DNA from: Methylorubrum aminovorans
Lineage (GTDB): Bacteria; Pseudomonadota; Alphaproteobacteria; Rhizobiales; Beijerinckiaceae
Assembly (NCBI RefSeq): GCF_022179725.1
Contig: NZ_BPRC01000029.1
Coordinates: forward strand, 1 to 53,489
Length of the DNA stretch: 53,489 nt
Reading direction: 5' to 3'
Positions 24,293 to 33,537 of this stretch are shown here, in pieces. Under the pieces are notes generated by a model. That model ran no database searches. It saw only the letters and a program-made list of their open reading frames with translations, and was not told the origin of the DNA. The first letter of the stretch is position 1. The number at the start of each line of letters is the position of its first letter. Made by a program: the position numbers and the translations under genes.

Positions 24293-25684
24293 ATGGCTAC
24301 AGATCGCACTGTTTTGATTGATAACGCAACACTGAGCGGCGTCGAACGCTTGATCGGCGAAAGTAAAATTATAAATCTGAGCAACATTGAGAATGACATA
24401 TTATGCTTCGAAAAGCTTGTTACAGCCATTCTGTTTAGCGATAAAATAGTAGGCGTCAATGACTACAAAGAACAGTATAAGTCTGAAAGACTGAAAAAAT
24501 TTCATTTCGTTGATTTCTTAAATCTGCCGGCAGAAACGTACTCAACCATTTCGAAGGACGCGGCAGACTTTGCCAAAAGCATGGTATTTTCATTCGACGG
24601 CTCGAAGCCAGCCGGAGATGTTCTAACATTTTTTGAGTCGCTACGCATAGATCCGCAATTGAGATGGGATGTGTTTGTCTCAAGCGAATATTTGACTATG
24701 TCACTTCTTGTCGATGACACACGAAACGCGAAATACGAAACAGCCATTGACAGTATTTTTAGAAATGAGAGCACTGATGCCAAATCAGTCGATCATAGCA
24801 TGGACCTCAAGTCGATCGTCTCAGTAAAAGATCATCCTACAATTTCAGACATAAAAGATCTTGTTGACTCGCTGTCCTCCGGAAACCCTAATTATAAGGG
24901 ATCATCCGGTAAAAGCATGTTACAGCGTTGCGTTTTCGGGTATGGTTGGGCGGCAGAGAGAGCACACTTTTATAACGCAGTTGCCGCCCTAAATGGCGCA
25001 GATGCTTTTTTAGCTCCTCTTAGAGATGCATTTTGTGAAAGCTGCTGTAGACTAGAAGCGCGATCGCAAGTAAATAGCCTACTTGATAAACTTGAATCAA
25101 AATCGCAAGATACCGTCGCAAAGATTGTTGATACGAGTGGAAAGGCAAGATTCGCTATAAAGCTTCCATTTTTTACGACCTACCTTATAGCTAATTCTGA
25201 AAATCCCAGGCAGTGTATTGACCGCGCCCTCAAACTAAGAGAGGAGCGGCAGTTTCGCGACTGCCGCGCCATTCTCGACAACTTATCGCATCTAAGCACA
25301 CAGGAAAGATATGCCGAAGTAAATAGCATTCTTAAGCTACTGGAACAATCCTGCAGTTCCCTGATGAAGAGCTACGCAGTTTCAACCGACAATGGGCCGC
25401 AGGTATCTTTTTCGCTAGGGATTACAGGTCCAAGCATTAGCACGGGATTCAAGCTCGATAAATTGTTTTCTCCTTATAGAAATAAGCCTTTTTCAAGAAT
25501 ATTCAGGAATATCTCTCAGGACATGCTCAATATAGAGCGCATGGGGGGCCTTTACGATAAATTGTGCTCGTCAATACGAGAACATAAGGATGCGAAGCAC
25601 GCACAAGTATCAGTAGTGCCTAAATTCATGGAAAACAGAGAAAGCGCGACAGGACGTCCAGCAGATTTATATGAAAAACAATAA
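24293..25684 (+). CDS. AT-rich orphan gene, unknown function
   Basis: 463 residues from the ATG at 24293 (TTG at 24281 is possible). Base and codon use differ strongly from all neighbours, with frequent AAA, ATA and TTA codons, which indicates recent acquisition. The protein is soluble, rich in Ser, Lys, Asp and Asn, mostly helical. It opens with TVLIDNATLSGVERLIG and has two adjacent Cys (ESCCRLEAR) near residue 264. I recognise no domain; the first strand recalls the start of PIN-type nucleases but the rest does not support it. No partner gene and no terminator are seen. A solitary defence or mobile-element cargo gene is possible. Confidence 0.75.
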   Translation: MATDRTVLIDNATLSGVERLIGESKIINLSNIENDILCFEKLVTAILFSDKIVGVNDYKEQYKSERLKKFHFVDFLNLPAETYSTISKDAADFAKSMVFSFDGSKPAGDVLTFFESLRIDPQLRWDVFVSSEYLTMSLLVDDTRNAKYETAIDSIFRNESTDAKSVDHSMDLKSIVSVKDHPTISDIKDLVDSLSSGNPNYKGSSGKSMLQRCVFGYGWAAERAHFYNAVAALNGADAFLAPLRDAFCESCCRLEARSQVNSLLDKLESKSQDTVAKIVDTSGKARFAIKLPFFTTYLIANSENPRQCIDRALKLREERQFRDCRAILDNLSHLSTQERYAEVNSILKLLEQSCSSLMKSYAVSTDNGPQVSFSLGITGPSISTGFKLDKLFSPYRNKPFSRIFRNISQDMLNIERMGGLYDKLCSSIREHKDAKHAQVSVVPKFMENRESATGRPADLYEKQ

Positions 25685-25727
25685 CAGTACCATTTCACAA
25701 ACTCATTGAGCCAGTATAGGAAATTAA

Positions 25728-26171
25728 TCAAAAAATAGCCACCAACCCCACCCCAATCACCATCAACACCGCCCCGGCGACGCGCCAAAGGCTCGCCGGG
25801 TGCACTTGAAACCCGATCCATCCAAAATGGTCGAGCACGAGCGAGGCGAGCACGCCCACCGTCACGATGATCCCCAAAAAGGTCGCCGCGCCGATGGCGG
25901 GGGAGGCGTAGAGCTGGGCCAGGATCAGCAGAACACTCAAAAAACCGCCGAGCCACGCCCACCAGGGCACCTGCCCGAGCTGCTGGCCGGTGGGCATTTC
26001 GAGTTTGCCGAGCGCGAGGCCGCCCGCGAGCAGGGCGGCGGTGCTGACGAGCAGCGTCAGGAGGGCCGCCGTCACCGGCAGGCCGAGCGACTTCGACAGC
26101 GTCGCGTTCTGTCCCGGCTGGATCGCGTTGGCGAGGCCGGCGAGGATCGTCAGAGCGTAGAGAGACCACAT
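25728..26171 (-). CDS. DMT-family inner-membrane protein (YdcZ/DUF606-like)
   Basis: 147 residues, five predicted membrane segments (for example AALLTLLVSTAALLAGGLAL and FLSVLLILAQLYASPAIGAA). PGQNATLSKSLG near residue 20, PWWAWLGG in the middle and FLGIIVTVGVLASLVLDHFG match the short YdcZ-type family of the drug/metabolite transporter clan. Substrate unknown. Converges with the AT-rich orphan, whose end lies 43 bases away. Confidence 0.85.
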   Translation of the reverse strand: MWSLYALTILAGLANAIQPGQNATLSKSLGLPVTAALLTLLVSTAALLAGGLALGKLEMPTGQQLGQVPWWAWLGGFLSVLLILAQLYASPAIGAATFLGIIVTVGVLASLVLDHFGWIGFQVHPASLWRVAGAVLMVIGVGLVAIF

Positions 26172-26576
26172 AGCCCGTCATCCGCGTGACGGTGCCGCCA
26201 AGTTTCGCCGGTGCGACATCGGGGCGCCCACGGCCGCGCGCGGCGGGGGAGGGGGCGAGGGCCGGGCCGCGATTGCGGCGGGGCTGTCTCATCCAACGCG
26301 CCGTCATTCCACGGCCGCGGAGCGGAACCCGGCCCCGGAGGGGCACGCCGGAGGCGTGCCATCCCCCGTGATGCGCGGCGCAGCGTGTCGGGTGGATTCC
26401 GGGTTCGCCGGCGGCGCCCCGGCATGACGGCGGAGGCGGGGGGGCGGGATCCGTGATCCGGCCCGTGGGCCCGCGCGGCGTCGGCGGCCTCTCGACAAAG
26501 CGGCGCGAGGGTAAGAAGGGTGGAGCCGACGGGGCGGGATTCCCTGTCCGTGGGGACAGGCGCGGGGCGAGGGCGG
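26172..26576. repeat. Intergenic region with dispersed repeat
   Basis: No gene seen. 26394-26430 (GGATTCCGGG ... GGCATGACGG) is a close copy of 34837-34873 and shares its pattern with 32315-32339. GTCATTCC upstream at about 26303 and ATGACGG at the end suggest paired ends of a REP-like element. Confidence 0.55.
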
Positions 26577-27341
26577 ATGAGCGAAGCCATCACCATCGAG
26601 GATGTCGCGGGCGGCGTCCGCCTGATCCGCTGGAACCGTCCGGCCAAGAAGAACGCGCTGACCGGGGCGATGTACGACGCCGCCACCGCCGCGCTCGTCG
26701 GCGCCGACGACGAATCACAAAACATCGGGGCGGTGGTGTTCGCCGGGGGCCCCGGCGCCTTCACCGCCGGCAACGATCTGGCCGACTTCTTCGCCGCCGG
26801 CACGGCGCCGCGGGACGCGTTTTCCGAGATGCCGGCGCTCCGCTTCATCCGGCAGCTCGCCCGCACCCGCACGCCGATGATCGCGGCGGTGGACGGGCTC
26901 GCCATCGGCGTCGGCACGACGCTGACGCTGCATTGCGACCTCGTCTATGTCGGGCCGCAGGCGCGCTTCCGCATGCCGTTCGTGGAACTCGGCGTGGTGC
27001 CGGAGGCCGCCGCGAGTTTCCTGCTGCCGCGCCGGATCGGGCTCGCCCGCGCCTCGGCGCTGCTGCTGCTGAGCGAGCCGTTCGACGGCGCGGCGGCCGT
27101 GTCGCTCGGGCTCGCCAACGCCGAACTGCCCTCCGAGGCGCTGGAGGCGCACGCGCTGGCGCAGGCCGCCCGCCTCGCCGCCCTGCCGCGCCGGGCGGTG
27201 CAGGCGACCCGCGCGCTGATGCGCGGCGAGCAGGGCGCGGTCGAGGCGGCGATCGAGGCCGAGGCGGACGCCTTCGAGGCGGGCCTGCGCGATCCTGAAA
27301 CGCAGGCGCGGCTCGCCCGCTTCCTCGCCGGCAAGGCGTGA
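26577..27341 (+). CDS. Enoyl-CoA hydratase/isomerase (crotonase family)
   Basis: 254 residues. Oxyanion-hole segments are seen in GGPGAFTAGNDLADF (about 56-70) and AIGVGTTLTLHCDLVY (about 107-122). FVELGVVPEAAASFLLP (about 132-148) has a single candidate catalytic Glu, as in delta3-delta2 enoyl-CoA isomerases of the ECI2 kind, so an isomerase is as likely as a hydratase. The downstream SDR gene overlaps it by 4 bases, forming a three-gene lipid-metabolism operon. Confidence 0.85.
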   Translation: MSEAITIEDVAGGVRLIRWNRPAKKNALTGAMYDAATAALVGADDESQNIGAVVFAGGPGAFTAGNDLADFFAAGTAPRDAFSEMPALRFIRQLARTRTPMIAAVDGLAIGVGTTLTLHCDLVYVGPQARFRMPFVELGVVPEAAASFLLPRRIGLARASALLLLSEPFDGAAAVSLGLANAELPSEALEAHALAQAARLAALPRRAVQATRALMRGEQGAVEAAIEAEADAFEAGLRDPETQARLARFLAGKA

Positions 27342-28216
27342 GCGCGCTTGTGACAACGCCGGACTTGCGGGGACCGGACTTGCGGGGAAAGGTCTGCCTC
27401 GTGGCCGGGGCCTCGCGCGGGGTCGGGCGCGGGCTCGCGCGGGGCCTGGGCGAGGCCGGCGCCACGGTGATCGTCACCGCGCGCTCCTCCGAGACCGGAC
27501 GGCGCACCGAGACGCGGCCCGAGGCGATCGAGGACACCGCCCGCGAGGTCGATGCGGCGGGCGGGGAGGGGCACCATTACCTGTGCGACCACACCAGCGA
27601 GCGGGCGGTGGACGAACTCGTCCACTGGGCGCTTCGCCGGTTCGGGCGGATCGATGTGGCGGCTGCGAGCGTCTGGGGCGGCAACGAGGGCTATGACGGC
27701 GAGCGCTACCCCGACGGCGCCGCCTGGGGCACGCCGTTCTGGCGCCGCTCGGCCGAGCCGTTCTCGCACTTCCTCGGGACGGGGCCGTATCCGGGGCTGC
27801 TGCTGGCCCGCGCGGTCGCGCCGGCCATGGTCGCGGCGAAGCAAGGCCTGATCGCCTTCGTCTCCTTCGGCACCGAGACCTATCTCGGGGACATCTACTA
27901 CGATCTGGCCAAGGCGACGACGAACCGGCTGGCCTTCGCCTGCGCCGCCGAGCTTGCCCCCCACGGCGTCTGCGCCCTGTCGCTCTCGCCGGGCTTCGTC
28001 GCCACCGAGCGGGTGCGCGATCTCGGCCAGGAGGCGCTCGCCACCGAGAGCCCGCTCTATGCCGGCCGGGCGCTGGCGGCGCTTTCCGCCGACCCGTCCG
28101 TGCTGGACCGGGCCGGGCACACGCTCCATGTCGGGGATCTCGCCCGCGCCTACGGTTTCACCGACGCCGACGGCCGCCAGCCGGAGCGCTTCCGGATCGG
28201 AGAGGAGATGCCATGA
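27338..28216 (+). CDS. Short-chain dehydrogenase/reductase
   Basis: 292 residues from a GTG that overlaps the crotonase stop (GTGA). The NAD(P) glycine motif is GASRGVGRG (about 24-32), and YYDLAK supplies the catalytic Tyr-x-x-x-Lys, preceded by a Ser in AFVSFGTE. An unusual insert with WGGNEGYDGERYPDG and WRRSAEPFSHFLG lies before the active site. Similar to the DHRS1-type SDRs. Substrate unknown. The next SDR overlaps it by 4 bases. Confidence 0.85.
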   Translation: MSALVTTPDLRGPDLRGKVCLVAGASRGVGRGLARGLGEAGATVIVTARSSETGRRTETRPEAIEDTAREVDAAGGEGHHYLCDHTSERAVDELVHWALRRFGRIDVAAASVWGGNEGYDGERYPDGAAWGTPFWRRSAEPFSHFLGTGPYPGLLLARAVAPAMVAAKQGLIAFVSFGTETYLGDIYYDLAKATTNRLAFACAAELAPHGVCALSLSPGFVATERVRDLGQEALATESPLYAGRALAALSADPSVLDRAGHTLHVGDLARAYGFTDADGRQPERFRIGEEMP

Positions 28217-29082
28217 GCCTGCAGGGTAAGACGCTGTTCATCACCGGCGCCTCGCGCGGCATCGGGCTCGCCATCGGCCTGCGCGCCGCCCGCGACGGCG
28301 CCAACGTCGCCATCGCCGCCAAGACCGCCGAACCGCACCCCAAGCTCGAGGGCACGATCTTCACCGCCGCCGAGGCCATCGAGCGGGAAGGGGGCCGGGC
28401 GCTGCCGCTGACGGTGGATGTGCGCGACGAGGACGCGGTGAAGGACGCGCTCGACCGCACCGCCAAGGAATTCGGCGGGATCGACATCGTGGTCAACAAC
28501 GCCAGCGCGATCTCGCTGTCGAACACGCCCAAGACCGAGATGAAGCGCTTCGACCTGATGCATCAGATCAACGCGCGCGGCACCTACATGGTCAGCAAGT
28601 ACGCGATTCCCTATCTCGAAAAGGCGAAGAACCCGCACATCCTGATGCTGTCGCCCCCGCTCGACATGGCGGAGCGCTGGTTCGCGCCGCATCTGGCCTA
28701 CACCATGGCGAAGTTCGGCATGTCGCTGTGCGTGCTGGGGCTCGCCGGGGAACTCCGGGGCAAGGGAATCGGGGGGAGGGGCATCGCCGTCAACGCCCTG
28801 TGGCCGCGCACCACCATCGCCACGGCGGCCGTGCAGAACCTGCTCGGCGGCGACGCGCTGATGCAGGCGAGCCGCCGGCCTGAGATCATGGCGGATGCGG
28901 CGCATGCCGTGTTCCTCAAGGACGCCAAGACATTTTCCGGGCGCTTCCTGATCGACGACAGCTTCCTGGCGGAGGAGGGCGTCACGGACTTTTCAAAATA
29001 CCGCGTCACAGCAGGCATCCCGCTTGCGCCGGACTTCTTCGTGCCGGAGACAAGCGTCGCCCCGCCCGGGGCGCTGGACTGA
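28213..29082 (+). CDS. SDR family oxidoreductase (HSDL2-like)
   Basis: 289 residues. GASRGIGLAIG (residues 13-23), NNASAIS and a YTMAK active site are present; the catalytic Ser is in LMLSPPLDM. The AAKTAEPHPKLEGTIFTAAEAIE segment is typical of hydroxysteroid-dehydrogenase-like 2 proteins. The bacterial substrate is unknown; with the crotonase and the preceding SDR it probably acts on acyl-CoA or alcohol intermediates. Last gene of the coupled set. Confidence 0.87.
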   Translation: MSLQGKTLFITGASRGIGLAIGLRAARDGANVAIAAKTAEPHPKLEGTIFTAAEAIEREGGRALPLTVDVRDEDAVKDALDRTAKEFGGIDIVVNNASAISLSNTPKTEMKRFDLMHQINARGTYMVSKYAIPYLEKAKNPHILMLSPPLDMAERWFAPHLAYTMAKFGMSLCVLGLAGELRGKGIGGRGIAVNALWPRTTIATAAVQNLLGGDALMQASRRPEIMADAAHAVFLKDAKTFSGRFLIDDSFLAEEGVTDFSKYRVTAGIPLAPDFFVPETSVAPPGALD

Positions 29083-29100
29083 GACTTCGCGGGCCGCCCC

Positions 29101-30105
29101 TTGATCTTCACGCACAAGCCCGTCGCGGGCGACATCCAGACGGTGCTGGAGCGCCGCTACCTCGAATTGCAGGAGCCGATCCCCGAGGACACGGTCTGGC
29201 TCGACCTCGTGCGCCCGACGCGGGAGGAGGAGGTGAAGGTCGAATCCTTCCTCGGCATCACCGTGCCGACGCGCGAGGAGATGAAGGACATCGAGCCGTC
29301 CGAACTGCTCTACGTCGAGGCCGGCGCCCGCTACATGACGGGCCGCGTGCTCTCCCGCGTCAGCGATTCCGAGGAGCCGGGGCTGGCTGGCATCACCTTC
29401 ATCCTGCGCGACAACCGGCTCATCACCGTGCGCTACGAGGAGCCGCAGGCGTTCCGGATGTACACCCAGCGCGCCGGCCGGGCGACGGGCAACGGGCCGT
29501 CGCGCACGGTCTCGGGCGAATCGATCCTGGCCGGGCTGATCGAGGCGGTGATCGACCGCGCCGCCGACGTGCTCCAGCTCCAGGGCGAGCGGATCGACCG
29601 CCTCTCGCGAAAGATCTTCGAGGACAAGGGCGACCCCTCCTCGCGCAACAACGCGCTGCAGGACACCCTGCGCTCACTCGGGCGGCACGGCGACCTGATC
29701 TCGAAGCAGCGCGAGAGTCTGGTCTCGATGGAGCGCATCCTGCTCTCGCTCTCGGCGACCTACCGCACGGCGAAAGCGCCCCGCGAGCTGCGCGAGGACG
29801 TGCGCTCGACGCTGCGCGACCTGCAATCGCTCGAAGAGCACGCGACCTTCATCTCGGCCAAGATCCAGTTCCTGCTCGACGCCACGCTCGGGCTCGTGAA
29901 CCTGGAGCAGAACAACATCATCAAGCTGTTCTCGGTCATGGCGGTGGTGTTCATGCCGCCGACGCTCATCGCCTCGATCTACGGCATGAACTTCAAGACC
30001 ATGCCGGAGCTCGACTGGCATTTCGGCTACCCCGCCGCGGTCGGCATGATGGTGGTGGCCGCGGTGCTGCCCTACGTGTTCTTTCGCTGGAAGAAGTGGC
30101 TGTAG
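29101..30105 (+). CDS. corA: CorA-type magnesium transporter
   Basis: 334 residues from a TTG start. A large acidic cytoplasmic domain with a long helix (about 200-275) precedes two C-terminal membrane helices. The GMN signature is at residues 295-297 (SIYGMNF), and the loop MPELDWHFGYP links to the last helix, which ends in basic residues (FRWKKWL). Forms a pentameric Mg(II)/Co(II) channel in the inner membrane. It ends 24 bases from the convergent YgiQ gene. The start is uncertain. Confidence 0.92.
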   Translation: MIFTHKPVAGDIQTVLERRYLELQEPIPEDTVWLDLVRPTREEEVKVESFLGITVPTREEMKDIEPSELLYVEAGARYMTGRVLSRVSDSEEPGLAGITFILRDNRLITVRYEEPQAFRMYTQRAGRATGNGPSRTVSGESILAGLIEAVIDRAADVLQLQGERIDRLSRKIFEDKGDPSSRNNALQDTLRSLGRHGDLISKQRESLVSMERILLSLSATYRTAKAPRELREDVRSTLRDLQSLEEHATFISAKIQFLLDATLGLVNLEQNNIIKLFSVMAVVFMPPTLIASIYGMNFKTMPELDWHFGYPAAVGMMVVAAVLPYVFFRWKKWL

Positions 30106-30129
30106 GAGCGCGAGTCGTCACCGCGCCCG

Positions 30130-32214
30130 TCACTTCTGCAGCGGCACGCCCTTCGTGGTGAAGCGCTGTCCGCCGCCCGGGCGGTACTCGGGTCGCGGCT
30201 GGCCCCGCCCCTTACCGGGTCCCTTGCCGGGTCCCTTGCCGGCTCCCTTGCCCAGGCCCGTGCCCGGCGGCTGCGAGAACGGCACGAGCTGGTCCGGCCG
30301 CGGGCCGATGAGGTCGGCCCGGCCCATCTCTCGCAACGCCTCGCGCAGCAGGGGCCAGTTCTCGGGATCGTGGTAGCGCAGGAACGCCTTGTGCAGCCGG
30401 CGCTGCCGCAGCCCCTTGATCGCCTCGACCGGCTCGCTGCCGCCGCGCCGCACGCCTTTCAGCGTGTTGACCTCGGTGTGGTACATCGCCGTGGCGGTGG
30501 CCATGGGGGAGGGCAGGAAGGTCTGCACCTGGTCGGCGCGGTAGTCATTCTTCTTGAGCCAGAGCGCGAGGTGCAGCATGTCCTCGTCGGTCGTGCCGGG
30601 ATGGGCCGCGATGAAGTACGGGATCAGGTAGTACTTCTTGCCCGCCTGCTTGGCGGCCTCGTCGAACATCTCCTTGAAGCGGTCGTAGGTGCCGATCCCC
30701 GGCTTCATCATCAGGTCGAGGGGGCCGCGCTCGGTGTGCTCGGGCGCGATCTTCAGGCGCCCGCCGACATGGTGCGTCACCAGTTCCTTGACGTATTCGG
30801 GGCTGCGGACCGCGAGGTCGTAGCGCACGCCCGAGGCCACCATCACCTTCTTGACGCCCTTCACCTCGCGCACCTTGCGGTAGAGGCGGATCAGGTCGTC
30901 GTGCGAGGTGTTCAGGTTCGGGCAGATGTCCGGGAAGACGCAGGACGGCAGTCGGCAGGCCGCCTCGATCTTCGGGTCCTTGCAGGCCATCCGGTACATG
31001 TTCGCGGTCGGCCCGCCGACATCGGAGATCACGCCGGTGAAGCCCGGCGTCTTGTCGCGGATGCGCTCGATCTCGCGCAGGATCGAGCCCTCCGAGCGGT
31101 TCTGGATGACGCGGCCCTCATGCTCGGTGATGGAGCAGAAGGTGCAGCCGCCGAAGCAGCCGCGCATGATCGTCACCGAGAACTTGATCATGTCCCAGGC
31201 GGGAATCTTCGCGTCGCCGTAGGACGGATGGGGCGCGCGGGCATAGGGCAGGTCGTAGACCGCATCCATCTCCTCGCTGGAGAGCGGGATCGGCGGCGGG
31301 TTCAGCCACAGGTCGCGGTCGCCGTGGCGCTGGACGAGCGGGCGCGCGTTGCCGGGATTGGCCTCCCGGTGCAGCACCCGCGAGGCGCGGGCATAGGCCT
31401 CCTTGTCGTCCTTCACCACCTCGTAGGCGGGGAGCCGGATCACGGTGTCGCCGGGCTTGCGGGCGGCGGCCTCGTCGGTGGAATCGAGGTCGTCGGCGGG
31501 AAGCTCGGTGTAGTGCTCGGGCACCCGGCGGAACAGGGCCACGCCCCGGACCGAGTCGAGCGCGTGCGGCGCCTCGCCGGCCGCGAGGCGGTTGGCCACC
31601 TCGACCACGGCGCGCTCGGCATTGCCGTAGAGCAGCAGGTCCGCCTTGGCATCGGCCAGGATCGAGCGGCGCACCTTGTCGGACCAGTAATCGTAATGCG
31701 CGATGCGGCGCAGCGAGGCCTCGATGCCGCCGAGCACGATCGGCACGTCCTTGTAGGCCTCGCGGCAGCGCTGCGTGTAGACGATCGTCGAGCGGTCCGG
31801 GCGCTTTCCGCCTTCCCCGCCGGCGGTGTAGGCGTCGTCGTGGCGCAGGCGGCGATCCGCGGTGTAGCGGTTGACCATCGAATCGAGGTTGCCGCCGGTG
31901 ACGCCGAAGAAGAGCCGCGGCCGGCCCAGCGCCTTGAACGGCTCGGCCGACTGCCAGTCGGGCTGGGCGATGATACCGACCCGGAATCCCTGCGCTTCGA
32001 GCAGCCGGCCGATGATGGCCATGCCGAAGCTCGGATGATCGACGTAGGCATCACCCGTCACCAGCACGATGTCGCAGGCGTCCCAGCCGAGCGCCAGCAT
32101 CTCGGCGCGGCTCATCGGCAGGAATGGCGCCGCCTTGCCGGCAGGCGGCGGTTTGCAGGCGAGGGGGGCCAGGGCGCCCTCAAAAGACTGCTCGGTCGAA
32201 GCTCGGAGTTCCAT
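30130..32214 (-). CDS. YgiQ-family radical SAM protein
   Basis: 694 residues, the family's size. The N-terminal cobalamin-binding-like region (GDAYVDHPSFGMAIIGRLLEAQGFRVGI) is followed by the radical SAM cluster motif C-x3-C-x2-C in MRGCFGGCTFCSITEHEG. The C-terminal PQTFLPSPMATAT-like segment and a low-complexity GKGAGKGPGKG tail complete it. Enzymatic role is not known. Because the iron-sulfur Cys are all present it should be active. Confidence 0.92.
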   Translation of the reverse strand: MELRASTEQSFEGALAPLACKPPPAGKAAPFLPMSRAEMLALGWDACDIVLVTGDAYVDHPSFGMAIIGRLLEAQGFRVGIIAQPDWQSAEPFKALGRPRLFFGVTGGNLDSMVNRYTADRRLRHDDAYTAGGEGGKRPDRSTIVYTQRCREAYKDVPIVLGGIEASLRRIAHYDYWSDKVRRSILADAKADLLLYGNAERAVVEVANRLAAGEAPHALDSVRGVALFRRVPEHYTELPADDLDSTDEAAARKPGDTVIRLPAYEVVKDDKEAYARASRVLHREANPGNARPLVQRHGDRDLWLNPPPIPLSSEEMDAVYDLPYARAPHPSYGDAKIPAWDMIKFSVTIMRGCFGGCTFCSITEHEGRVIQNRSEGSILREIERIRDKTPGFTGVISDVGGPTANMYRMACKDPKIEAACRLPSCVFPDICPNLNTSHDDLIRLYRKVREVKGVKKVMVASGVRYDLAVRSPEYVKELVTHHVGGRLKIAPEHTERGPLDLMMKPGIGTYDRFKEMFDEAAKQAGKKYYLIPYFIAAHPGTTDEDMLHLALWLKKNDYRADQVQTFLPSPMATATAMYHTEVNTLKGVRRGGSEPVEAIKGLRQRRLHKAFLRYHDPENWPLLREALREMGRADLIGPRPDQLVPFSQPPGTGLGKGAGKGPGKGPGKGRGQPRPEYRPGGGQRFTTKGVPLQK

Positions 32215-32616
32215 GGGGCCTACGCATAGGCCGCCCGGCCCGAGACCTCAACAAAGGACCGGACGCGCGGGGGGGCTGCGAATTCAGGTCAACGCTGCGC
32301 ATCATGGATCAAGTCCGGGCTCCGCTGCGCGGCGCCGGACGGACGCAAAGCGGTCTCCGAGCGGCCGCGCGGCCCTCGCCTCATGCCAAATCTGGTTGAT
32401 CCCTTCGGGATGGCGGATTTGGCCGTCGCTCAAGCAGAGACCGTATCATACGGCTTCCGGCTGATCCGTTCGGGTCTGCCCATTCTCCTCCGTCATCGCG
32501 AGGCGAAGCCGAAGTGATCCAGGGCGCGACATCTCCGGCATGGGCGCGCGCTGGATCGCCACGGCTTCGCCTCGCGATGACGGAAGAGAGATCGAAGCAG
32601 TCAACTGGAAATTGGA
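32215..32616. repeat. Intergenic region with palindromic and dispersed repeats
   Basis: No gene. It has a perfect 20-base inverted repeat (32491-32510 with 32563-32582) that can form a long hairpin, extended inside by GATCCAG/CTGGATC-like arms. 32315-32339 shares GGGCTCCGCTGCGCGG with 34845-34860. The region must also contain the ygiQ promoter, which I cannot locate. Confidence 0.6.
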
Positions 32617-33537
32617 TCACAGGGGAAACCGCACCCCTGTGAGTGTCTCCGACAGCGCCCAGAGCCGCGCGGCGGCGGCCCGGTCGAGGGCGTGGGCGGC
32701 GATCGAGGCGGGCTTGGGATAGCCGCGCACCTCCCGGAACCCGTCCGGCCCGTAATAACCGCCGCGCTCCGCCTCCGGCGCGGTGGCGGCGTAGAGGATC
32801 GGCAGGGCGCCCTGTGCCGCCGGCTGGCCGATCAGCGAGAAGATGATCCGCCCCGCTCCTTGCTGGAACGCGCCCGCCCGGTCGCCCCGGCGGAACACTT
32901 CGGTGACGGCGAAGCCGGGATGCGCCGCGAGCGCGGCGATGCCGGAGCCCGACACCTTCAGCCGCCGGTCGAGTTCGAGGGAAAACATCAGCAGCGCCAG
33001 TTTGCTCTGCCGGTAGGCGGGCTGCGACCCGTAGGTCTCGCGCCAATGCGGGTCGTCGAACCGGATCGCGCCGCTGCGGTGGGCGAGGCTCGCCACCGAC
33101 ACCACCCGCGCCGAGGGGCTCAGGGCCGGCAGCAGCAGGCCGGTGAGCGCGAAATGGCCGAGATAGTTCGTGGCGAGCTGCCGCTCGAACCCGTCCACGC
33201 TCTCCTCGCGCCGGGGCACCGCGGCAATGCCGGCATTGAGCACGAGCCGGTCGATCGGCGTCTCCGCCGGCCAGTCTCGGGCGAAGGCGCGCACGGAGGC
33301 GAGCGAGGCGGTGTCGATCGGGCGCACGGACAGCTCGGCGCCGGGATGCTCCCGCCGGATCGCGGCGGCGGCGCGCTCCCCCTTCTCGAGATCGCGCACC
33401 GCCAGCACCACCGCCGCCCCGGCTCCGGCCAGCGCCCGCGCCGTCTCGAACCCGAGCCCGGCGCTGCCGCCCGTCACCACGGCGCGGCGGGCGGCCTGGG
33501 AGGGGATGTCGGCGACGGTCCAGCGTTGTCTCGCCAT
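32617..33537 (-). CDS. Short-chain dehydrogenase (retinol-dehydrogenase-like)
   Basis: 306 residues. Cofactor motif TGGSAGLG (22-29), NAGI, a catalytic Ser in VVSVASLAHRSG, and YRQSK. The layout resembles human RDH11-14 and plant protochlorophyllide-reductase-like SDRs and is long for an SDR. Substrate unknown. It is divergent from the haloperoxidase-like hydrolase across the GAAACG operator. Confidence 0.86.
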   Translation of the reverse strand: MARQRWTVADIPSQAARRAVVTGGSAGLGFETARALAGAGAAVVLAVRDLEKGERAAAAIRREHPGAELSVRPIDTASLASVRAFARDWPAETPIDRLVLNAGIAAVPRREESVDGFERQLATNYLGHFALTGLLLPALSPSARVVSVASLAHRSGAIRFDDPHWRETYGSQPAYRQSKLALLMFSLELDRRLKVSGSGIAALAAHPGFAVTEVFRRGDRAGAFQQGAGRIIFSLIGQPAAQGALPILYAATAPEAERGGYYGPDGFREVRGYPKPASIAAHALDRAAAARLWALSETLTGVRFPL

